Assembly (NCBI GenBank): GCA_964448675.1
Contig: CAYUZU010000006.1
Coordinates: 1-64,000 of the forward strand
DNA: 64,000 nt
Direction of reading: 5' to 3'
From: CAYUZU01 sp964448675
GTDB lineage: Bacteria; Planctomycetota; Phycisphaerae; UBA1845; Fen-1342
Position numbers and translations under genes: made by a program
Part shown: positions 30,613 to 39,021 of the stretch, in pieces
Layout of the letters: every line of letters starts with the position of its first letter
Numbering within the stretch: the first letter of the stretch is position 1
The notes under the pieces: model-generated
Seen by the model: the letters and a program-made list of their open reading frames with translations, nothing else
Told to the model about the DNA's origin: nothing
The model's database searches: none

Positions 30613-31809
30613 ATGCGTTCAACCTACACAGGGGCCGCGTCTGCGGGCGGGTGGTGTTCTGGCGCGGTGCGCCGCGGCCTGGGATTGCTGCCGGTGCTGT
30701 GCAGTGTATTGGTCGGGATCGGGTGCCAGAAGGACACGCGCATCTCGATGATCGAGCTGGAAGAGCGGTCGGCGCTGCCGCCGGAGCAGCCGGTGGTGGT
30801 CGCGCGCGACGAGTTGGCGTTGACGGACGTGCAGCCGTACGAGGTGGTGGAGGGGGACGTGCTCGGGATCACGCTGCTCGGGTTGCGAGAGGATCGCTAC
30901 GAGCCGGTGAACCTGGAGTTGCGGGTGCACGACAACGGGTCGATCGTGTTTCCGGTGGTCGGGCGCATCGAGGTGGCGGGCCGTACGCTGGGCGGGGTCG
31001 AAGAGGCGATTGTCGCGGCGCACGAGGACGTGGTGAAGGACCTGGCCGTGTATGTGCAGCTGGCCGGTGCCGAGAACACGACCGTGCTGGTGCACGGGGC
31101 GGTGGCGCAGCCGGGGCTGGTCCAGTTGCCCGAGAACCAGCGCAACGTCGTGTACGCCCTCAGCCAGGCGGGTGGATTCGAGGGGCCCAGTTCCGGCCGC
31201 GTTACGCTGTACCCGATCCGGCCCGATCGCGAGCCGTTGGCGATCAACTTCAAGGACATCAACGACATTCGCCGGGCGCTGTCGGGCCCGCCGCTGGAAT
31301 CGGGGGATGTGGTGAAAGTCGAGGCGGCGGCCCAGGACGTGGTGTATGTCACGGGCCTGGTCAACGCACCCGGGCCGGTGCCGGTGCCGCGAGATGGCGA
31401 TGTCTCGCTGGTGCGCGCGATCGCCGCCAGCGGTGGCCTGCGTGATTTTCTGGAGCCGCCGGAAGCGACGCTGTGGCGGCGGCTGCCGAACGGTGAGCAG
31501 GTCCGCGTCAAGCTCGAGTTGGACAAGATCATGAACGGGGAAGAGCCGGACATCGCGCTGGCGGCGGGCGACGTGCTGGACGTGCCGCATACGCTCGACA
31601 CGCGTTTTCGCGAGTGGGTGGCGGCGAACATCCAGATTGGTCCGTTCGGCGTGACGGCAGTGTATGACCCGGTGGCGGATTACCGGGCGCGGATCCTCCA
31701 GAATGACCAGGATGACGACAGCCTGTTCCGCCGGACGATGCTGCAGTCACTGGGCACGGGCATCTCGAATATCGTGTTGCCGCCGGTGACGCCGCCGGTG
31801 AATCCGTAG
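30613..31809 (+). CDS. Wza-like polysaccharide export lipoprotein
   Basis: 398 residues. Signal peptide with lipobox VGIGC, so probably an outer-membrane lipoprotein. A Poly_export domain (PYEVVEGDVLGITLLG...NGSIVFPVVGRIEVAGRTLGGVEEAI) is followed by two SLBB-type beta-grasp domains (TTVLVHGAVAQPGLVQLPE and QDVVYVTGLVNAPGPVPVP). Wza homologues form the outer-membrane channel for exopolysaccharide or capsule. The C-terminal part (REWVAANIQIGPFG) could contribute the membrane helix. No Wzc kinase or glycosyltransferase is beside it here. It follows the TPR gene by 83 bases. Confidence 0.88.
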   Translation: MRSTYTGAASAGGWCSGAVRRGLGLLPVLCSVLVGIGCQKDTRISMIELEERSALPPEQPVVVARDELALTDVQPYEVVEGDVLGITLLGLREDRYEPVNLELRVHDNGSIVFPVVGRIEVAGRTLGGVEEAIVAAHEDVVKDLAVYVQLAGAENTTVLVHGAVAQPGLVQLPENQRNVVYALSQAGGFEGPSSGRVTLYPIRPDREPLAINFKDINDIRRALSGPPLESGDVVKVEAAAQDVVYVTGLVNAPGPVPVPRDGDVSLVRAIAASGGLRDFLEPPEATLWRRLPNGEQVRVKLELDKIMNGEEPDIALAAGDVLDVPHTLDTRFREWVAANIQIGPFGVTAVYDPVADYRARILQNDQDDDSLFRRTMLQSLGTGISNIVLPPVTPPVNP

Positions 31810-31895
31810 TGGTGGCGCCTGGCGGAGATGGTGCCGGACAGGCGAAGACTGAGAAGCGGCGCGCGGTGCCTGATGGCCGTGCGCGAGGAGGAATC

Positions 31896-33101
31896 GTGTT
31901 GAACGCGTTGTTGCGCATGAGTGTATTGGCGGTGGCGCTGGTGCCGGTCGCGGGTTGCCCGTACATCACGGAAGCGACCGAACCCGGGGCGATCGTGGAG
32001 ACGAGCCAGGGCGCGTTCACGATCATGCTGGAGCCGGAAGCGGCGCCACTGACGGTGACGACCTTTGCCGAGTTTGTCGAAGACGGGTACTACGAGCAGA
32101 CGCTGTTCCACGAGGTGCTCGCCGGCAGCCTGGTCCGCGGCGGCGGCTACGAACTGGGGCTGGTGCAGAAGGAGACGCGCGACCCGATCGTCAACGAGTC
32201 GGACAACGGGCGGCTCAACCTGCGTGGGACGATTGCGATGGCCCGCACGTCGGATCCGAATTCGGCCACGGCGCAGTTCTACTTCAACCTGCAGGACAAC
32301 GCGAACCTGGATCCGGACGGCGAGAATGTCGGTTACGCCGTCTTTGGCGACGTGGCGGAAGGGTTTGATGTCGTCGAGCAGATCGCACAAGTGCCGACGG
32401 GTACGCGCAACGACCTGAGCGATGTGCCACAGGAGGACATTGTCATCAGCGCCGTCGAGCGCATCGGCGAGGTGGACGGCAAGACGCGCGTGCGGATCCG
32501 CACGACGCTGGGAGACATCGTGGTTGCGCTGGACGCCGCCGCGGCGCCGGTGACGGTGGCCAACTTCCTCGAGTATGTCGACGCTGGGTTCTATGCCGGG
32601 ACGCTCTTTCATCGGGTGGTGCCGGGATTCGTGGTGCAGGGCGGCGGGTTCACGCTGGGACCGGTGGCCAAGACACCGCCGCGGACAATCGCGAACGAGT
32701 CGGCGGGCGGCTTGTCGAACACCCGGGGGACGGTGGCGCTGTATTTCGCGCAGGATCCGAACGAGGTCACGCCGGAGTTCTTCGTCAATCTGGCAGACAA
32801 CACCGACTTTGACGCGACGGACGATGCGCTGGGGTACCCGGTGTTCGGCCGGGTGGTCGAGGGGCTGGAGGTGGTCGAGCAGATTGCGGCACTGGCGACG
32901 ACGACCCTCGGCGGGCTGAGCAATGTCCCGGTGACCGATGTGCTGATCGAGAAGATCACGCTGACCGATATTCCCACCGGTGATCTCGAGCTCACCGACG
33001 CGGGCGAAGCGTACGTGAACAATGCGAACTACGAGACGCGGGTGCTGATCCGCGACCTGCTGTCGAACCTGATCTTCTTCGGCGTCACGGCGGGGTCGTA
33101 G
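31896..33101 (+). CDS. Lipoprotein with two cyclophilin (PPIase) domains
   Basis: 401 residues. GTG at 31896 preceded by GAGGAGG; it yields a signal peptide ending in the lipobox PVAGC. An upstream GTG at 31809 would add 29 non-signal residues. Two cyclophilin domains follow: residues about 30-190 (TSQGAFTIMLEPEAAPLTVTTF...LFHEVLAGSLVRGGGY) and 200-360 (TTLGDIVVALDAAAAPVTVANF...LFHRVVPGFVVQGGGF). The second keeps the FHR arginine and GF-x-x-Q-GG; the first has FHE, lacking the catalytic arginine. It probably assists folding of exported proteins. It begins 86 bases after the export lipoprotein. Confidence 0.88.
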   Translation: MLNALLRMSVLAVALVPVAGCPYITEATEPGAIVETSQGAFTIMLEPEAAPLTVTTFAEFVEDGYYEQTLFHEVLAGSLVRGGGYELGLVQKETRDPIVNESDNGRLNLRGTIAMARTSDPNSATAQFYFNLQDNANLDPDGENVGYAVFGDVAEGFDVVEQIAQVPTGTRNDLSDVPQEDIVISAVERIGEVDGKTRVRIRTTLGDIVVALDAAAAPVTVANFLEYVDAGFYAGTLFHRVVPGFVVQGGGFTLGPVAKTPPRTIANESAGGLSNTRGTVALYFAQDPNEVTPEFFVNLADNTDFDATDDALGYPVFGRVVEGLEVVEQIAALATTTLGGLSNVPVTDVLIEKITLTDIPTGDLELTDAGEAYVNNANYETRVLIRDLLSNLIFFGVTAGS

Positions 33102-33104
33102 CGA

Positions 33105-33385
33105 TCAGCCTTCCAACGTCGGTAGTGTGGGATGCTGCGACGCGAGCAGGCGGCCGCCGATGAACACGCCGGTGGCTCCGGTGGATGGGGTTCAGCAAAG
33201 CGAGCCACACTGGTTGCTGCGCCTTTCGCATGGCTTCCATGTTGCTCAGTTCGGCGGGGCGCATGGCCGGGGTCTCTTCACCCGGCTGCAGCATGACGGG
33301 GATGCCCGTGGACGCGGATATCGTCGCTGATCCCATGCTCGCCGAGGTTTCGTGTGTGCTGATCCACCTGGGTTTCGCGATTCAC
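33105..33385 (-). pseudogene. Decayed gene remnant with two frameshifts
   Basis: Three minus-strand segments in different frames join into one protein-like sequence: VNRETQVDQHTRNLGEHG with ISDDIRVHGHP (near 33385-33310), then VMLQPGEETPAMRPAELSNM and MEAMRKAQQPVWLALLNP, then STGATGVFIGGRLLASQHPT to the stop at 33105. Each junction needs a single-base change. I do not recognise the family; the fragment may be the C-terminal part of a larger protein. The divergent gene at 33403 starts just upstream. It could also be intact if the base calls are wrong. Confidence 0.4.
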
Positions 33386-33402
33386 ATAGAAAGTAGACGT
33401 CC

Positions 33403-35340
33403 ATGAATGCCGTTCGCGTTCGCAGATTCCGTGCAGCAGCGATACCCGCGGTGATACTCACGGGACTTCTGCCTGTTTCAAGTTCCTGTGCTCGCAAGGC
33501 CGGGGACGGAGTCGTGGCCAGGGATACGGAACACACTGCTCGTGGCACGACGGTTCCGCAGTGGCATACGCTGACGCTGGACTTCGACGGGCCGCTGGGA
33601 TCCGAGGCTGACCCGGCGACGTTTCTTGATCATCGTCTGACCGTGACGTTCACGCATGCTGAGCACACGTTTGTTGTACCCGGCTTCTTTGCGGCGGACG
33701 GTCAGGCGGCGCTTTCTCACGCGACCTCGGGCAAGCAGTGGCGGGTGCGCTTTACGCCGAACGCCATAGGCAACTGGACCTACTCGGCGAGGCTGGTGAC
33801 CGGGCCGCGCGTAGCGCTCAACGACGAGCCGGGGACCGAGGTGGCGCTGGCCAATGCAAGGGGCCGCTTCACGGTTGTGCCGTCAAGCGTGTCCAGTGCG
33901 AGCCGCGACTTTCGCGCCCAGGGACGCCTCGATTATGCCGGGCAGCACTACCTGCGATTCGGAGGCTCGGGTGCGTACTTCATCAAGGGCGGCGCGGGGA
34001 GCCCCGAGAACCTGCTCGGCTACTACGGCTTTGATGGGACGTTCGATGCCGGTGGGAACCGGTATCCCTCGCTGGGGAAGGATCAACTACACCGTTTCGC
34101 GCCGCATGCCCGCGACTACCGGGCCGGCGATCCCCACTGGCAGGACGAAGATGGCGACACGGGCAAGAACATCATCGGCTACGTGAACTACCTGGCGAGC
34201 GTCGGGCTCAATTCGCAGTACTTCATCACGATGAACTACGAGGGCGACGGCTGGGAAGTCTGGCCGTGGACGCACTTCGACCGGCGCGAGACGTTCGACG
34301 TGAGCCGGCTGGCGCAGTGGGAGATCCTGTTCACGCACATGCAGCAGCAAGGGATCCTGCTGCACCTGCTGCTCACGGAGACGGAGAACGAGAGCCTGTT
34401 CGAAACTCTCGACGGTGGCGACTTCGCGCACACGCGGCAGCTGTACTACCGCGAGATGGTCGCGCGGTTCGGGCATCACCTGGCACTGATCTGGAACCTG
34501 GGCGAAGAGAACGGACATACCGATGAGAAGCGGAAGTTCGGTGCTGCGACCACGCCCGGGCAGATGAAGGCTTTCGCGGCCTACATTCGCGGGCTCGATC
34601 CGTACGACCACCCGATCGTGGTCCATCACTTCCCGTTCGAGCAGGACAAAGTGTACGGGCCGCTGCTGGGCGACCCACACTTCGAAGGCGCGTCGCTGCA
34701 ACTCGATCAGCCATATCTCGACAAGCGCGGCTGGGACTTCAACGAAGAGGTGCGTCGCTGGGTGGCGGCGTCGGCCGAGCACGGCCGGCCGTGGATGGTG
34801 AACGTGGACGAGCCGTTGGGCTGGGAGTTCGGTCTGGTGACCGATGACAGCACCGGCGGCGGCGTGAGCCAGGTGGAGGCGCGCAAGGAACTCCTGTGGG
34901 GCACCTACATGGCCGGCGGCGCGGGCGTCGAGTGGTACTTCGGCTGGAAGGACAACTCGCCCACCAGCGATCTGGGCGTGGAGGACATGCGCCAGCGAGC
35001 CAACATGTGGCGCGTGACGCGAATCGCGACGCGGTTCTTTGAGGAGCATGTGCCGTTTGAGCGAATGGTGGCCGCGAACGATCTGACGAGCGCAGCCGAC
35101 GACTACGTGCTGGCCGATGTCGGGAATACCTACCTCGTGTATCTAAAGCACGGCGGCACGACTGAACTCGATCTGAGAAGCGTCGAGGGGACCTTTTCAG
35201 TGCATTGGTTCAATCCGCGTACGGGGGGCGTGTTGCAGACAGGCAGTGTCAGCGCGGCCAGCGGCGGATCATCACCGTGGTTGGGGAATCCGCCTACCGA
35301 TCCGGACCTTGATTGGGTCATTCTGGTGTCGCGCCTTTAA
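33403..35340 (+). CDS. Secreted DUF5060-type glycoside hydrolase-like protein
   Basis: 645 residues. Signal peptide with lipobox-like VSSSC near residue 29. An N-terminal beta-sandwich of the DUF5060 kind covers about 50-140 (WHTLTLDFDGPLGSEADPATFLDHRLTVTF...FFAADG; GNWTYSARLVT). A TIM-barrel-like middle follows (SGAYFIKGGAGSPENLLGYYGFDGTFD; GLNSQYFITMNYEGDGWEVWPWTHFDRRETFDVSRLAQWE; LIWNLGEENGH with candidate catalytic Glu; PWMVNVDEP). The C terminus resembles a collagen-binding-type beta domain (GTFSVHWFNPRTGG). Substrate unknown, probably a polysaccharide. It sits close to the pectate-lyase-like gene. Confidence 0.82.
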   Translation: MNAVRVRRFRAAAIPAVILTGLLPVSSSCARKAGDGVVARDTEHTARGTTVPQWHTLTLDFDGPLGSEADPATFLDHRLTVTFTHAEHTFVVPGFFAADGQAALSHATSGKQWRVRFTPNAIGNWTYSARLVTGPRVALNDEPGTEVALANARGRFTVVPSSVSSASRDFRAQGRLDYAGQHYLRFGGSGAYFIKGGAGSPENLLGYYGFDGTFDAGGNRYPSLGKDQLHRFAPHARDYRAGDPHWQDEDGDTGKNIIGYVNYLASVGLNSQYFITMNYEGDGWEVWPWTHFDRRETFDVSRLAQWEILFTHMQQQGILLHLLLTETENESLFETLDGGDFAHTRQLYYREMVARFGHHLALIWNLGEENGHTDEKRKFGAATTPGQMKAFAAYIRGLDPYDHPIVVHHFPFEQDKVYGPLLGDPHFEGASLQLDQPYLDKRGWDFNEEVRRWVAASAEHGRPWMVNVDEPLGWEFGLVTDDSTGGGVSQVEARKELLWGTYMAGGAGVEWYFGWKDNSPTSDLGVEDMRQRANMWRVTRIATRFFEEHVPFERMVAANDLTSAADDYVLADVGNTYLVYLKHGGTTELDLRSVEGTFSVHWFNPRTGGVLQTGSVSAASGGSSPWLGNPPTDPDLDWVILVSRL

Positions 35341-35569
35341 CGCTACATCTGCCGAAGCCCGCTCTCTTTGCCGATGTCGGTGACGCGTGGCAGCTCGGAT
35401 CTTGGGAGGGCTACCGTGATGTGTCGCGGCTCGGGTGGAAGAAGTGGCTGCCCTTGAGCCTCCGGTGTATTCGCTGCGTGGCTCTGTCGAGACCAGAAGA
35501 GCGGGGGTTCAAGTCCTCTCATCCGGTTTGCTCGGGCCAGTCTAACGGCGTCGCGACTGCGACGACGGG

Positions 35570-38449
35570 CTACTGCGCGACTGAGACCGCGTATAGCGCG
35601 TCGCGAGCCGTGATGTAGAGGGTGCGGCCATCGGGCCCGCCGAAGGCGAGGGCGGTTGGGCGTCGTGGCGTGTGAATGACGCCGATGCGCTGCCCCGCCG
35701 AGTTGAAGACGAGGATCTGTCCCGCGGCGACGTACACATCGCCCCCCACGTCCGTTGCGACGTGTTCGCCGCCCTCCTCGACAAACAGACGCGGATTGGT
35801 CAGCGAGCCGTCGGGTCGAACGTCGAATGCATACGTGCGCAGGTCGAGCTCGTTGGTGACGTAGAAGGGTCTGCCGGGCACGGCCGGCGCGATGCCGAAT
35901 GTCCGCAGCAGCGGGGTGCTCTTGACTCCCCACGAGACGGCGCCGGTGACGAACCCCTCGTCTGCGCAGACGAACACCGTCTCGTCGGGTGACAGGTAAT
36001 GTGCCCGCGGCGCGGCGGTCGCGTCCCGCGGGAACGATGGGCCGCCTCCCCAGCGGCTGACGGGGAGGAGCGGGGTGGCTTCCGGACGCGGCTCGGGCGG
36101 GTGTGGATCGAGTATCCGGGGAGCCCCGGGGTTCGCCGGGTCGTACGCCAGCACGACCCCATCGCCCGCGTAGCTGATGATGAGCAGGTTGCCCGCGCAG
36201 TCGAACGCGAGCTGCTCGGGGCGTTGGGGGACGTCGATCACGTGCTCGAGCTGCCCGCGCTCGTGTGACCACCGGTGGACACCGTGCTTGCGGGCATCCG
36301 CGAAGTAGACATCGCCATTCGGCGCAGTCGCGATGCCGGCGATGTTGTGGAACCCGTCGGCGAGCCGCGTGACGCGCTCAGCAGGCACGGTCGCGGGTAG
36401 CACCGGTGCCGCGGCCGGAGGCAGGTCGAGCACAGCGAACTCCGGGTCGCGAACCTCGGTGTCGGTGTGTGCGTCGTACAGCGAGCTATCGAATGAGACT
36501 TTGCTGTTGCTGTAGACATGGACGTTGCGGAAGCGGACGTTCTTCGAGTCGGCGACGGTCACGGCATGGGGGGCCGGGGTGAAGCTGCTGATCACTCGGT
36601 AGAAGAAGGTGTTTGCGAAGAGCAGGTCCGAGCACCCGTCGATCTTCAGAGGTAACACCCGGGGGCTTTCCTCGCGTTCCGCCTCGAACTGGAGCGCGAA
36701 AAAGCGCCAGCCGGACGCGTTCTCGACGATGACCTCGTGATCGACGTGGTGCTCGGCGGACATCGCGTACACGCGGCCGGGCGTGGTCGTGCCTGCGATG
36801 TGCAGCCCCGAGCGTGCATGCGGGTTTGGCGTCCAGATGTTTTTCAGGACGCCACCGCCGTCGTCGGTGACCTGCAGGCTGGCCGGCTGGGTGTTCCAGT
36901 GGTCCCGGTCGCCTCGACGGGCGTACTTGCGACCAGGAATGAATGTGCCGTGTCCGCCGTGGAATCGGACATCATCGAGGAGGGATCCGGCGTCTGCCTG
37001 CCACTTGACAGCGACTGCGCGTGGGTTGCGTTCGCCCGTATGAATGCCAAGCCCGGTGACGATGTTGGTCCCGCCGCGGGGCGCTTCGATGAGCGCCTTC
37101 GGGGTGCCCGCGCCGGCGAACGCGGGCGCGTCGTTCGGCAGGTTGATGACGGTGCGCGCCGGATGCAGCCCGATCAGCACGGAGTCCTCACGCAGCACGA
37201 GGGTGTCGGAGACGTTGTACCAGCCCGCCGGGAAGTAGAGCACACGGTGCTCAGCGATTGCGGCACGGAGCGCCGCGGTGTCATCCGCCAGGCCGTCTCC
37301 GATCACGCCCAGGCTGCGGACGTTCACCCAAGTCTCCGACGCCGGCAGCGGGGCGACGTCCGACGCAACGGGCGCCGGCAACTCATCAATTGGCCGAGCG
37401 TTCAGTGTTGTCGTGATCTCGCGAGGCGAACCCTTGCCGCCCAGGTGCAGCCCGTGGGTGAAGCGATCAACAACGTAGCGGGGGCCCGCGCCCGCGAGCC
37501 GAGCCTCCGTGTCTCGGAGGAGAGCCAGATTGGGCACGCTCCGGCACGCGATGTTCTCCAGGCCGACCTGCGTCCGGGCGTTGGCTGAGCGACTGACGAC
37601 GATCGCGGGCCCGGCGATATCCTCGAACCGACCGTCGCTGATCCAAAGCTGATCCGGGAAATCCGGGTCCATCACGACGGCGGCGGGGGTGTTGCGGATC
37701 ATCGGGCGGACGATGGTCAGCCCGCCCTCGCGTGAGCGGATCGCCGCGACGCGCTGGTTCTCAAACGTGCAGTCGAGCACTGCGATCGGCCACCCGGGGG
37801 CGGACCGGCCAGTGTCGATCCCGATCTGCCCGCCGGTGATTTGCAGACGCTCGACGAGGTTGCCGATGTCCACAAGCCCAGCGCGGGCGTCGCCGAGGTC
37901 AAGGTTCATATGCGACAGGGAGCAGTGCTGCGCGACATGGAAGCGCACGGCGACCGCGGCACGGTTACCCTCCCCGACTTCAACGTCCACGTTACTCAGG
38001 CCACTGTAGAACGTCCCGGGCGTGCCGTCGCGGGGTGGGTCTCCCGGCTCTCTCCCGCGTCCCCCCGAGAAGTACAGCACGTACCTATCGTCGCCTTTCT
38101 GGAACCCAGGTGTTCGCGGCGCAAGCCTGAAGACGGGGCGCTCGGGCCCGTACCCGATGATCCGGACGCCGGGCCAGACATAGACGGTGTCGGTCAGGCG
38201 GTACGTACCCGACGGAACGAAGACCATCCCACCGCTGCGGTCAACGCCGACTTGATCGATGGCCTTCTGGATCCCGAGCGTGTCGTCGTGGATGCCATCG
38301 GCACGGACGTCAAAGTCGTCCGGGGTGAGGTAAACGGCTGCGGGATCCTCGGGGGCGCGTTGATAGAGGGAATCCGCGCGTGCGTGCGGCAGGAGGGCAC
38401 CGATCACAAGGCATGGGGTCGTGAGCAGTACCGTCGGACAGTGTCGCAT
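35570..38449 (-). CDS. Secreted double pectate-lyase-like beta-helix protein with NHL/SMP-30 tail
   Basis: 959 residues. Signal peptide at MRHCPTVLLTTPCLVIGALL. Two pectate-lyase-superfamily/GH28-like beta-helices are visible. Each starts with the family's opening (YLTPDDFDVRADGIHDDTLGIQKAID near residue 40; WVNVRSLGVIGDGLADDTAALRAAI near 380) and the follow-up VFVPSGTYRLTDTVYV or LYFPAGWYNVSDTLVL. Residues about 700-955 form a beta-propeller of the SMP-30/gluconolactonase kind (GFHNIAGIATAPNGDVYFADARKHGVHRW). ATG at 38449 has GGAG upstream; a 58-codon extension lacks a signal peptide. Probably degrades acidic or sulphated polysaccharide outside the cell. Confidence 0.85.
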   Translation of the reverse strand: MRHCPTVLLTTPCLVIGALLPHARADSLYQRAPEDPAAVYLTPDDFDVRADGIHDDTLGIQKAIDQVGVDRSGGMVFVPSGTYRLTDTVYVWPGVRIIGYGPERPVFRLAPRTPGFQKGDDRYVLYFSGGRGREPGDPPRDGTPGTFYSGLSNVDVEVGEGNRAAVAVRFHVAQHCSLSHMNLDLGDARAGLVDIGNLVERLQITGGQIGIDTGRSAPGWPIAVLDCTFENQRVAAIRSREGGLTIVRPMIRNTPAAVVMDPDFPDQLWISDGRFEDIAGPAIVVSRSANARTQVGLENIACRSVPNLALLRDTEARLAGAGPRYVVDRFTHGLHLGGKGSPREITTTLNARPIDELPAPVASDVAPLPASETWVNVRSLGVIGDGLADDTAALRAAIAEHRVLYFPAGWYNVSDTLVLREDSVLIGLHPARTVINLPNDAPAFAGAGTPKALIEAPRGGTNIVTGLGIHTGERNPRAVAVKWQADAGSLLDDVRFHGGHGTFIPGRKYARRGDRDHWNTQPASLQVTDDGGGVLKNIWTPNPHARSGLHIAGTTTPGRVYAMSAEHHVDHEVIVENASGWRFFALQFEAEREESPRVLPLKIDGCSDLLFANTFFYRVISSFTPAPHAVTVADSKNVRFRNVHVYSNSKVSFDSSLYDAHTDTEVRDPEFAVLDLPPAAAPVLPATVPAERVTRLADGFHNIAGIATAPNGDVYFADARKHGVHRWSHERGQLEHVIDVPQRPEQLAFDCAGNLLIISYAGDGVVLAYDPANPGAPRILDPHPPEPRPEATPLLPVSRWGGGPSFPRDATAAPRAHYLSPDETVFVCADEGFVTGAVSWGVKSTPLLRTFGIAPAVPGRPFYVTNELDLRTYAFDVRPDGSLTNPRLFVEEGGEHVATDVGGDVYVAAGQILVFNSAGQRIGVIHTPRRPTALAFGGPDGRTLYITARDALYAVSVAQ

Positions 38450-39021
38450 GGGGTGGGCTCCGCGGGCGAGGTTCACGACCTGGGGAACATCAGGATTGTC
38501 TTTCCTGACCTGCGCTCCGCGAATTGTACCAGTTTTTAGATTGTTCTTGGCCAGGTCGAGTGCGAGAATCGTCAGTGCTGCGCCTCCTTCAAGATGCTGA
38601 GAACATCTTTGGGCCGCCACCACGGCGAGCCCGTCTGTGGCCTGGGATTATCCATCCCACCGCGGCTACAAGGAGGCCCGGCTTGCATAGTTTCTCCGGA
38701 TTATGAGCCAATCCGGCCCACTGCTTCGAAGTTCATTCAAGCCCACACGTTACGGAAGCCGCAGCGACTTCAGGACACCGGAACACGTCGGCATCTGGTG
38801 CATGCCGAGCATGTCGAGCGCGGCATTGGTTGCAGAAACGGTCGCAGGTCCACGGCCCAATTGCCCGATCGAGGAAGCGGGTCCGGCGCGATTCTCCGGC
38901 AGTCACGGCCCAGAAGCCAGCGCCGAAGGCCACGCGCAAACATGGCCACCTCGTCCAGTTCCTCGCCATGACCGAATTCCTCAACAGTGGAGAGCTCAGA
39001 CTCTCCCCGAACCGGAGGTCC
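38450..39021. other. 572-bp interval without a convincing gene
   Basis: Several frames of 60-160 codons are open here, as expected at this GC content, but none has a recognisable domain. The only structured element seen is an extended -10 type promoter for the minus-strand gene. It could hold a decayed gene. Confidence 0.4.
38523..38531 (-). promoter_or_regulatory. Extended -10 promoter candidate before the beta-helix protein
   Basis: On the minus strand TGGTACAAT fits an extended -10 (TGn-TATAAT with one mismatch), about 75 bases before the ATG at 38449. No clear -35 is seen, which extended -10 promoters can tolerate. Confidence 0.4.

Noticed and set aside
35440..35530. tRNA-like 3' half: GGGGGTTCAAGTCCTCTCATCCGG resembles a T arm and acceptor strand
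   Set aside because: No matching acceptor 5' strand, D arm or 7-base anticodon loop at proper spacing; at best a tRNA remnant.
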